Origin: JACKAQ01 sp020634975 [NCBI: Calditrichia bacterium]
GTDB taxonomy: Bacteria; Calditrichota; Calditrichia; RBG-13-44-9
Assembly (NCBI GenBank): GCA_020634975.1
Contig: JACKAQ010000002.1
Span: 62,001-126,000 of the forward strand
Reading direction: 5' to 3'
DNA: 64,000 nt
The translations under genes were made by a program, and so were the position numbers. The notes beneath the pieces were generated by a model. That model made no database searches, had not been told where the DNA came from, and was given only the letters and a program-made list of their open reading frames with translations. This document shows positions 57,532 to 64,000 of this stretch, one piece after another; within the stretch, counting starts at the first letter, position 1, and every line of letters starts with the position of its first letter.

Positions 57532-58550
57532 TCTGTGGCTCCTTTCAGCGAATCTGCGGTTGCGGTGTCGTTCTCCGGTGGCAGATTCTGGATACGTTCT
57601 GCGAGCTTGCCCATTTCGGTGCCTTTCAGGTCATCGTAAATTGGCTGAACGGAAGCCAGAAACGGCTGTTTGTCCGGACGAATGACGGTAACGCCTTTCT
57701 CGACCACCGCTTTCAGCGATTCCTCGGTCATGTCATCCCATAATTTTCGCTGGAATGCGACCGACTCTTGCACAGCCTGATCCAGCCATTGCTGTTCCTG
57801 CGGCGATAGTTTTTCCCAAACGTGGGTGCTCATCATCAGCACATCCGGCGGGGCGGAGTGTTCGTCCAAAACCAGATAATCGCAAAGCTCGAAGAATTTG
57901 TTTTGAAAAAAGTTAGGCGGATTATTTTCAGCACCGTCCACAACCCCTTGCTGCAATGCGGAATACAGTTCGCCCCAAGCCAGCGGCGTTGCGTTTCCGC
58001 CGAGCAGGTTCACGGTCTGGATTTGCAGGTTGCTGCGCATCACCCGAATTTTTAACCCGTTCAGGTCTTCCGGCGATTCAACGGCAGTGTTGCGCAGAAA
58101 AAAGCTGCGGAAACCGGCGTCGTAATAGCACAATCCGCGCAGCCAGTATTGTTCGCCTTTCAGCAAAATTTCCTGCCCGATTTCGCCGTTGAACACCTGC
58201 CAGTAATGATTCGCATCGCGGAACAAATAGGGGAGGGAATAAACGCCCATTTCCGGCACGAAATTTTCCACCACCGCGGAGGATACTTTCGCGATGTCCA
58301 GCGATCCCAACTGAAGCAATTCCAATGTTTCGCGCTCATTGCCGAGCTGGCTGCCGGGATACAAAATGACTTTCATTTTGCCGCCGGATAACGCTTCCAG
58401 CCGTTCACCCAAATGCGCCATTCCTTTGTGCACCGGTGAATTCACATCCAGCACATGCGCCAGCCGCAGCGTGCGAACCTGTTCGCCGGATTGACACGCC
58501 AGCAGCAGTGCAACGCATCCGGCAAAAATTATGGTGATTGTTTTTTTCAT
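57528..58550 (-). CDS. dctP: TRAP transporter solute-binding protein, DctP type, lipoprotein
   Basis: A 340-residue periplasmic binding protein with lipobox LLAC (residues 16-19), LRLAHVLDVNSPVHKGM and the conserved Arg in GLKIRVMRSNLQ (about 170), which usually salt-bridges the ligand carboxylate. WGELYSALQQGVVDGAENNP is also diagnostic. The ligand is probably an unsaturated uronate or its keto form. A lipid anchor is less common in this family and would tether the receptor near the permease. It lies 24 bp after kdgF. Confidence 0.92.
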   Translation of the reverse strand: MKKTITIIFAGCVALLLACQSGEQVRTLRLAHVLDVNSPVHKGMAHLGERLEALSGGKMKVILYPGSQLGNERETLELLQLGSLDIAKVSSAVVENFVPEMGVYSLPYLFRDANHYWQVFNGEIGQEILLKGEQYWLRGLCYYDAGFRSFFLRNTAVESPEDLNGLKIRVMRSNLQIQTVNLLGGNATPLAWGELYSALQQGVVDGAENNPPNFFQNKFFELCDYLVLDEHSAPPDVLMMSTHVWEKLSPQEQQWLDQAVQESVAFQRKLWDDMTEESLKAVVEKGVTVIRPDKQPFLASVQPIYDDLKGTEMGKLAERIQNLPPENDTATADSLKGATE

Positions 58551-58574
58551 ATCGCCCGATTATTGCTCGATTGT

Positions 58575-58913
58575 TTATTGAAGAAATTCTTCGCGAACCG
58601 GCGTAAACACATCCACCAGCACGCCATCTTCCAACGCCACACAGCCGTGAACCTGATCTGCCGGAACAAAAAAGCTGTCGCCCGCTTCCAGCACTTCCTT
58701 TTTTCCGTCGATATGCACTTCAAAGCGCCCCTTTTCAACGAGGGTTACCTGCAGGTGCGGGTGGCTGTGTGCTTCGCCGACGGCGCCTTTTTTGAAGAAT
58801 ACGCGAACCATCATCAGTTCGGGATTGTAGCCCAGAATTTTGCGCGATAAGCCATCGCCAACGTGTTCCAGTTCAATGTTTTTGTTTTTGATAAATACGT
58901 TTGAAGCAGACAT
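58575..58913 (-). CDS. kdgF: KdgF-like cupin (unsaturated uronate linearisation)
   Basis: A 112-residue single-domain cupin. Metal ligands are visible in GEAHSHPHLQVTLVEKG (His pair and third His, plus Glu/Gln) and in the second motif PADQVHGCVAL. KdgF converts 4,5-unsaturated galacturonate or mannuronate/guluronate monomers to the linear keto form used by later enzymes. The position between the SDR and the TRAP genes fits that job. GGAG lies seven bases before the ATG. Other small cupins look alike, but the context makes KdgF the best call. Confidence 0.85.
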   Translation of the reverse strand: MSASNVFIKNKNIELEHVGDGLSRKILGYNPELMMVRVFFKKGAVGEAHSHPHLQVTLVEKGRFEVHIDGKKEVLEAGDSFFVPADQVHGCVALEDGVLVDVFTPVREEFLQ

Positions 58914-58960
58914 TGTTCAACTCCATAACTAAATAAAATTATTGCACTTACGGCAGTATG

Positions 58961-59716
58961 CTAAACAAAATATAAACCGCCGTTAATTTCGATAGACTCG
59001 CCATTGATGTAAGACGAAGCATCCGTTGCCAAAAAGAAAATGGCGTTTGCCACATCCGCTGCGGTGCCTTCGCGATCCGCCAACGTTGCGTTCACGGTAT
59101 TTTTCCGGGCTTCTGCTGGCGTGAATTTGTCGTGAAATGTGGTGTCGATCAATCCCGGCGAAACGCAATTCACCCGGATATGCCTGCTTTTTAATTCCTT
59201 CGCAAATCCGCGGGTAAACGTGAGCACACCGCCTTTGGCTGTGGCATAAGCCACTGCGCCGCCACCGCCGCCGTTGCGTGCCGCCAACGTGGACAAATTG
59301 ACAATCGAACCGTTATCCGCCATATGCGGCACAAATGCCTTGCTCACCAAAAAAACACTTTTGAGATTCAGTGTAATCACCTGATCCCAAAAAGATTCTT
59401 CCATTTCAACAATCTGTTTGCGTCCAACCAGTCCGCCGGCGTTATTTACCAACACTTGCACCGGTTTGTTAAATGCCTTGAGTGTTTCCGAAACAAGCTG
59501 TGCAACGCCTGCTGAAGTACTGACATCTGCTTTTACGGCAACGGCATCGCCACCGGCTTTTTTGACCAATTCAACGGTTTCTGCTGCTGCGGATTCGCTG
59601 GCGAGATAATTGACAATAACAGACATGCCGTTTTCGCCAAATTTTACGCACGTTGCCCGCCCGATATCGCGCCCGCCGCCGGTTACGACAGCTACTTTAC
59701 CTGTTAAATTTTCCAT
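58961..59716 (-). CDS. SDR-family oxidoreductase, probable DEH/keto-uronate reductase
   Basis: A 251-residue short-chain dehydrogenase with cofactor loop TGGGRDIGRA, NNAGG, catalytic Ser (IVNLSTLAA), Tyr-x3-Lys (AYATAKGG) and the C-terminal INGESIEINGG. The basic residue in GGGRDIG hints at NADPH preference, but I cannot be sure. Its place between the PL17 lyase and kdgF suggests it reduces 4-deoxy-L-erythro-5-hexoseulose uronate (the alginate monomer product) to 2-keto-3-deoxygluconate, in parallel with KduI-KduD. It shares only general SDR similarity with the kduD product. Confidence 0.78.
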   Translation of the reverse strand: MENLTGKVAVVTGGGRDIGRATCVKFGENGMSVIVNYLASESAAAETVELVKKAGGDAVAVKADVSTSAGVAQLVSETLKAFNKPVQVLVNNAGGLVGRKQIVEMEESFWDQVITLNLKSVFLVSKAFVPHMADNGSIVNLSTLAARNGGGGGAVAYATAKGGVLTFTRGFAKELKSRHIRVNCVSPGLIDTTFHDKFTPAEARKNTVNATLADREGTAADVANAIFFLATDASSYINGESIEINGGLYFV

Positions 59717-59761
59717 ATGTAAACTCCAAAATGTGATAGTTTTGGTTCCGTAAATCTGATT

Positions 59762-61957
59762 TTAATTGTTTAAAAACAATACGTTATAATTTCCATTCCA
59801 ACGGAAATTTTTTCCGTCAAATGAGACAGTTATTTCTTTATCCGTGGGTGTGCCGTTATTCACCATCACTTGCCAGCGGCGTCCGGATTTTGCGGCAATT
59901 TCGATGACGCTGGCGGACTCGTTGTGCCCGATTACCGACACCGAAACGATGGGAGAGCGGGCATCGCGGGAAATTTCTGCGGCTTCGTTGAAATAGCCAT
60001 GCGGAACGATCACGCTGGCGAACAGTTGGTCCGTGGCGTTTCCGCGCAACATGACAACCTGTTCAGAGCGCAGGTTAAAATCGGGATCGTTGGCGCCGGT
60101 TCTGCCCAAAATGAGTTGCATTTCCGGCGAATTTGCCGCAACCAACGAATAGTATCGCTGTCCGTCCACCCAGGTAAATTGCAGCGGTTCGCTGACCGCG
60201 CCTTCGGCAATTTTCCAGATGTGCTGGTAACCGGCATCGTCGCCCAACGGCTGCAATTGTGTGAGATTGGTGTTCAGCGGAACGTTGGTTACCACCATTT
60301 GTCCGTTGAAATACACCGGATAATCATATTGATGCGGTGTGTCGCTGGTGAGCCGGAACAGGTCGATTACCATTGGATAATCCAGTTGATCGTCCTTTAG
60401 CAAAACCTGGGTGCGCTGCATGTTCACGCCTTGGTACTGGCTGTTTGCCCGGGCGCTCATGGCTTGCACGTTGCCGCTGTTCCCATCAAAAAAGTGGCGT
60501 TCCGCCCAACGATCATCCGCCTCTCTGCGGGAAAAATTGTGCTGGGTTTTTTCGTCCACAACCACCGTATTGTGCGCGATGGTTTGTTTGGCAAATGTAT
60601 CATTTTCTTTGGTGTAGCGACCACCATATTTCGGCTCCATGTTGATCCAGCGGGAAAAGCCGTAATCCGGCACCACTTCGCGATGCTGGTCATAAAAAAT
60701 AAACTGCAGTTTGTCGAAATGTCCGTGTCCGTCGCCCTGAACGCCGTATTTCATCAGCAACATGGTTTGGTCGGGACCGCTGCCGTATCGCAGGATGCCC
60801 AAACCGCCGCGCTCACCGTCAAAACCGTCGGTAAATTCCACGCTTTTCCAGTTGAGATCGGGAACGTTGCTGCCGTCGCCGAAGGCTTTCGCGACAGCCA
60901 GTCCGGCGCCGTTCAGCATCACCTGATCCTGAATGGCGGCGATGGCCAGCAAATTGTCGTTCGCGCCGTAGCGAAGGAATGTCAGGTCATTTGCCACCAC
61001 CGGACCGATATCAGCAATACTCATGGTTTTGGAGGCGTCGTTAATCGGCGGGAAAACACCGTTGGGGAAAATCGTTTCTGCGAGCGAATAATAGGCTTTT
61101 TTGAGGATCGCATCGCGATGTTCATAAATTTTTCGTTGCGGCTCGATACGTTCAATTGCATCGGCAAACAGGAAAAACGGGCGCACCGCATAGCGGCTGT
61201 AATACGGTCCTTCCATATAATATCCGTCCGGCGAGAACAGCAAATCCATCTGTTTCAGGAACCCGCCCTTGCCGTCCTTTTTGGTGCCGTACAGGCATTT
61301 TTCGATCCACTCCGGCTGGTCGAGCACATACGCCATCATCCCGACCGCCGCAACTGCCCATGTCCCGTGATTGTGTATTCTATCAAATTCTTCGTGGTGC
61401 TCGACGGCAAATAATTCCATCATTTTGAGAAAAATATTTGCTTCATATTTGGCGCGATCGGGCGGTTTCAGCCAATCGTAAACACAGTCATATGCGATGG
61501 CAACGTGGGTGAGCCACACTTCTTCATTGAGCGTCTGGTGGAATAATTTGCCCGGTTTTTGTTTGAACGAGCGTGGATGTGGACCCAAAGTGGGATACAG
61601 TTCCGCATAGCCGTCCAACATTTTTTTGATGAATTGTGCATATTTTTCCTCACCGGTGATGGCAAACAGTAGTCCGGCTCGATGCATTTCGCGATAATTT
61701 TGTTTGTGGCGTTCGTGGGAATATCCGCCGGCCTCGCCGGGCGCTGGCAGCTCGATCGGCTTGTTCAGCGCATTTTCGACAGTTTCGCGGTAACCGGCGA
61801 TCGTTTTGTCCAACAGTGGGTATTTGCCCATCGCAGCTTTAATTTGCTGCGCTTCAGCTTTGGAAATTGCAATTGAGGGATGTTCACGGGCGATAATCGT
61901 GCCGCAAAAGATAACCAGCGCAACCAAAACACTCAAAAAAGAATGATTAACCTTCAC
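59762..61957 (-). CDS. PL17-family oligoalginate lyase
   Basis: A 731-residue exo-type alginate lyase that frees unsaturated monomers from alginate oligosaccharides. Signal peptide (about 1-24), an alpha/alpha toroid and a C-terminal beta-sandwich. N196-H197 (RIHNHGTWAVAAVGM) and Y253 (MEGPYYSRYAVRPF) have the same 57-residue spacing as the catalytic Asn/His/Tyr of the characterised PL17 enzyme Alg17C. QGDGHGHFDKLQFIFYD supplies the sandwich His. No sorting domain is present, so it is probably periplasmic and acts after import. The start is a GTG behind AGAGG. Confidence 0.92.
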   Translation of the reverse strand: MKVNHSFLSVLVALVIFCGTIIAREHPSIAISKAEAQQIKAAMGKYPLLDKTIAGYRETVENALNKPIELPAPGEAGGYSHERHKQNYREMHRAGLLFAITGEEKYAQFIKKMLDGYAELYPTLGPHPRSFKQKPGKLFHQTLNEEVWLTHVAIAYDCVYDWLKPPDRAKYEANIFLKMMELFAVEHHEEFDRIHNHGTWAVAAVGMMAYVLDQPEWIEKCLYGTKKDGKGGFLKQMDLLFSPDGYYMEGPYYSRYAVRPFFLFADAIERIEPQRKIYEHRDAILKKAYYSLAETIFPNGVFPPINDASKTMSIADIGPVVANDLTFLRYGANDNLLAIAAIQDQVMLNGAGLAVAKAFGDGSNVPDLNWKSVEFTDGFDGERGGLGILRYGSGPDQTMLLMKYGVQGDGHGHFDKLQFIFYDQHREVVPDYGFSRWINMEPKYGGRYTKENDTFAKQTIAHNTVVVDEKTQHNFSRREADDRWAERHFFDGNSGNVQAMSARANSQYQGVNMQRTQVLLKDDQLDYPMVIDLFRLTSDTPHQYDYPVYFNGQMVVTNVPLNTNLTQLQPLGDDAGYQHIWKIAEGAVSEPLQFTWVDGQRYYSLVAANSPEMQLILGRTGANDPDFNLRSEQVVMLRGNATDQLFASVIVPHGYFNEAAEISRDARSPIVSVSVIGHNESASVIEIAAKSGRRWQVMVNNGTPTDKEITVSFDGKNFRWNGNYNVLFLNN

Positions 61958-61998
61958 AGTTGGACCTCTGTGTTTTTATTGATGTTACATTCGAATTA

Positions 61999-62835
61999 TT
62001 ACCGGAGCATCTCCATCGTTACCGGATCCATATCGGTGTAATCGCGGTTTTCGCCGCCCATTGCCCAAATAAATGTGTAGTTGCTCGTGCCGCTGCCGGC
62101 GTGGATTGACCAGCCGGGCGAAAACACTGCTTGCTCGTTGCGAACCACCAAATGGCGCGTTTCGTCCGGTTTGCCCATCAGGTGCAGCACAACCGCATTT
62201 TCCGGTAAATTGAAATAGAAATACACTTCCGTGCGGCGCATGTGTTTGTGGGCGGGCATGGTGTTCCAGTTGCTGCCTTCCGCCATTTCCGTAAAGCCCA
62301 TCACCAATTGCGAGCTGTTAATGCCACCGTTGAAAATGTATTTGTAGATCGTGCGTTTGTTGCATTCTGCATCGCTGCCGAGATGCAGCGGTTCCGCATC
62401 TTTCACCTTTGCGTGGGTTGTGGGATAAGCGGCATGCGCCGGATAGCTGATCAGATAAAATTTTGCCGGTGAATTCGAATCGTTGCTGGAAAAAACTACA
62501 TCTTTGCTGCCTTTGCCGATATACAGCGCATCGCGGAACGACAGTTCGTGCGCGGCTCCGTCAACCGTTATTTTGCCGGGCGCACCAACATTCATTATCC
62601 CGATTTCACGCCGTTCGGTAAAGTATTCTGCCCTCAACTCCGCAGGGGATGCCAGTTTCAGCGATTTTTCCACCGGCATTACGCCACCCAAAACCGTTCG
62701 TTCATCGTCCACATAGTTGAGCACGATCGAATCCGGTCGAAAAATGGTTTCGAACAAAAAACTGTCACGCAGTTCTTTGCTGTTCATTCGTTCGGTTTGT
62801 TTTGAACAGGGAATTTCCCGAAATGTCATATCCAT
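61999..62835 (-). CDS. kduI: 5-keto-4-deoxyuronate isomerase
   Basis: A 278-residue bicupin that isomerises 5-keto-4-deoxyuronate to 2,5-diketo-3-deoxygluconate. Signatures include YFTERREIGIMNVGAPGKI (about 74-92), the zinc-site NTMPAHKHMRRTEVYFYF (about 193-210) and the final FSPGWSIHAGSGTSNYTFIWAMGGEN. I start at ATG 62835, which follows AGAGGA; the open frame extends five codons further. It is the first gene of the minus-strand cluster and a likely regulator site lies 46 bp upstream. With KduD it forms the pectin-type branch to KDG. Confidence 0.94.
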   Translation of the reverse strand: MDMTFREIPCSKQTERMNSKELRDSFLFETIFRPDSIVLNYVDDERTVLGGVMPVEKSLKLASPAELRAEYFTERREIGIMNVGAPGKITVDGAAHELSFRDALYIGKGSKDVVFSSNDSNSPAKFYLISYPAHAAYPTTHAKVKDAEPLHLGSDAECNKRTIYKYIFNGGINSSQLVMGFTEMAEGSNWNTMPAHKHMRRTEVYFYFNLPENAVVLHLMGKPDETRHLVVRNEQAVFSPGWSIHAGSGTSNYTFIWAMGGENRDYTDMDPVTMEMLR

Positions 62836-62880
62836 TACAAATCCTCTCAAATCATGTTATATCATATCTTTTTACACTGA

Positions 62881-62903
62881 TGTATTACGTAAGATGTCAT
62901 ACA
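62881..62903. promoter_or_regulatory. Putative GntR/FadR-family operator in front of kduI
   Basis: The reverse complement of this 23-bp site matches 63723-63745 with the shared pattern TGTATGACATnTTACnT and a common TACA end (19 of 23 positions by eye). It lies between the regulator's stop and the kduI start, where it could control the catabolic cluster. Confidence 0.6.
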
Positions 62904-62914
62904 CATTTTTTTTG

Positions 62915-62961
62915 AAAAAAAAGTCCTGATTACGAAATGGAAAATTTTCAGAAAATCAGGA
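62915..62961 (-). terminator. Rho-independent terminator overlapping the regulator's stop codon
   Basis: On the minus strand TCCTGATT pairs with AATCAGGA (62954-62961 and 62924-62931) and is followed by C and eight T's (complement of 62915-62922). The stem includes the TGA stop of the regulator gene, so it would separate the regulator transcript from kduI. Confidence 0.7.
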
Positions 62962-63702
62962 TTTTAACAGGCGTTCAGCTTTGAGTGCTTCAATGAGTAA
63001 ACGGGTATCTTCCATGGCAACTTCGAGGTGCGATTTCATCGCTTCGTAAGCGCCGTTTTCGTTGCCGGCTTTAATTTCTTCGAAGATATTTCTGTGATAA
63101 TTCAACGCGTTGTGAATAATGTTGTGGCGAACCTTGTCCACAATCATCGATTTGATTTTGGGCATCAAATTGAAAAGGGGCGTGGTCAGCAAACTGATCA
63201 GCGGATTGCCGGTTGCGTCTGCAATCGTTTTGTGAAACTCGAGATCCAATTGGGCATGGCGTTCTGCGCTGATGTTGGCTTTCGAATATTCTTCGAGGTT
63301 AATTTCAAGATTTTCAATATCTTCCGAAGTATGATGGAGCGCAGCGAGGCGTGCGTTGTGCGGCTCGATTATCTGACGAAGCTCAACGAGGTGCAGCGCG
63401 TAATCTTCATCAAAATTGATTTCCAGATACAAACTCATGTTTTTGCTGGCGTCCAGCTCTGAAAAATTGTTTACATAAATGCCGCTTCCTTTGCGAATGG
63501 AAACCAACCCTTTGGCGCTCAACACCTGCATGGCTTCGCGCAGGGCAGTACGGCTGACGCCGAACATTTCACCGAGTTCTTTTTCAGTGGGTAATTTCTG
63601 CCCGGGCATCAGTTTTTTGTTGAGAATGTTCTCTTCAATTGTGCGAACAACTTCCTGGCTAAGTGTGCGCGGGCTACCGATGGTCTTGAAAATGTCGTTC
63701 AA
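62956..63702 (-). CDS. FadR/GntR-family transcriptional regulator (FCD domain)
   Basis: A 248-residue repressor-type protein. The N-terminal winged helix (about 10-75) contains GQKLPTEKELGEMFGVSRTALREAMQVLSAKGLVSIRKGSGIYV, classic GntR. The C-terminal all-helical FCD domain (about 95-230) shows LVELRQIIEPHNARLAA, HAQLDLEFHKTIADATGNPL and YHRNIFEEIKAGNENGAYEAMKSHL, with candidate metal-binding Asp/His residues. Regulators of this type in uronate clusters respond to acidic sugars. Start is TTG at 63702 behind AAGGA. Matching sites flank it on both sides, which fits autoregulation and control of the cluster. Confidence 0.9.
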   Translation of the reverse strand: MNDIFKTIGSPRTLSQEVVRTIEENILNKKLMPGQKLPTEKELGEMFGVSRTALREAMQVLSAKGLVSIRKGSGIYVNNFSELDASKNMSLYLEINFDEDYALHLVELRQIIEPHNARLAALHHTSEDIENLEINLEEYSKANISAERHAQLDLEFHKTIADATGNPLISLLTTPLFNLMPKIKSMIVDKVRHNIIHNALNYHRNIFEEIKAGNENGAYEAMKSHLEVAMEDTRLLIEALKAERLLKS

Positions 63703-63722
63703 TTTCTATGTCCTTATAAATT

Positions 63723-63745
63723 TGTATGACATATTACATGTTACA
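63723..63745. promoter_or_regulatory. Putative GntR/FadR-family operator upstream of the regulator
   Basis: A 23-bp site 21 bp before the regulator start that matches the inverted site at 62881-62903 (shared TGTATGACAT, TTAC and TACA). It could also serve the plus-strand gene starting at 63973. The rest of 63703-63972 is AT-rich, with no other feature I can name. Confidence 0.6.
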
Positions 63746-63972
63746 ATTTTTAAAATCAAGTTTTTTGTGCGAAAAAATCGGGATTTTATTTTTCACACAA
63801 AAAACCACTCAACTTCGAATTCAGAAATTAGCAAAGTTTGTTGCAGAAAATTTGGTTAAAATAGCGGCTTCCGGGTTGTTTTTTCGGTGAATTTTCGCTA
63901 ACATGATGGGGAAATATAACACTAAAATTTGTCGTTGAAGCATTGCGATTTCGACAAAAACAGGAGAATTAA

Positions 63973-64000
63973 ATGCCGGTTTACCTGCAATATTATTTTT
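63973..64000 (+). CDS. Start of an unidentified plus-strand gene (runs off the window)
   Basis: An ATG at 63973 follows CAGGAGAATTAA, a strong ribosome site at good spacing, and opens MPVYLQYYF before the window ends. Nine residues are too few to identify it. Its divergent position relative to the regulator suggests it could belong to the same regulon. Confidence 0.5.

Noticed and set aside
1-64000. rRNA, tRNA, insertion sequences or prophage genes
   Set aside because: I looked for tRNA arm patterns in the intergenic gaps and for transposase or integrase products and recognised none; without a covariance search short RNAs could still be missed.

Overview
The window looks like a chromosomal piece of a Gram-negative bacterium of the Fibrobacterota-Chlorobi-Bacteroidota superphylum, most likely a Calditrichota (Caldithrix-like) relative. 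Several secreted proteins end in the NYPNPFNP-type sorting domain typical of that group, a PorV/PorQ-like outer-membrane protein is present, and a TonB-dependent receptor carries an N-terminal carboxypeptidase-regulatory-like domain. The taxonomic call is inference from these markers; there is no rRNA in the window and I recognised no tRNA.

Left part (1-17.4 kb), housekeeping, almost all on the minus strand: the 5' part of tryptophan 2,3-dioxygenase at the edge, a receiver-only response regulator behind gatB-gatA (no gatC nearby), tatA, a DUF4321 protein, and a tight run htrA-purB-purC-psd-pssA-purS-purQ that mixes purine and phosphatidylethanolamine synthesis. Then come truA, a CNNM/CBS (CorC-like) membrane protein, an M16C presequence-protease-like metallopeptidase, a DUF2007-like protein and a membrane-anchored AraC-type regulator on the plus strand.

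Middle part (17.7-27.4 kb): a beta-propeller protein, a TlpA-like redoxin, dnaE, a GHL10-type glycosidase-like protein, an esterase lipoprotein and kdgK. Every one is interrupted by small indels, many in homopolymers, while the genes on both sides are intact. The essential dnaE is among them, so local consensus errors are the likeliest cause.

Right part (26.6-63.7 kb): a roughly 36-kb minus-strand locus for polyuronate use, most likely alginate. It encodes a PL6 lyase and a PL17 oligoalginate lyase with catalytic residues in place, a second heparinase II/III-type lyase, several secreted beta-helix proteins, a Cip1-like jelly-roll protein and a sialate-O-acetylesterase-like esterase. Outer-membrane uptake appears to use a TonB receptor, a large sorted partner protein, a PorV-like barrel and a FadL-like barrel, with no SusD. 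A TRAP transporter (dctP-dctQ-dctM) would carry products across the inner membrane. KdgF, KduI, KduD, a further SDR reductase, KdgK and Eda would convert unsaturated uronates to 2-keto-3-deoxygluconate, KDPG, and then pyruvate plus glyceraldehyde 3-phosphate. A FadR-type GntR regulator sits at the head of the cluster, and matching 23-bp sites lie in front of both it and kduI. A new plus-strand gene begins at the right edge.

The points most worth a second look are the SusD-less uptake module, the two unassigned beta-helix paralogues, and a giant mosaic gene carrying a near-identical internal 0.73-kb tandem duplication.
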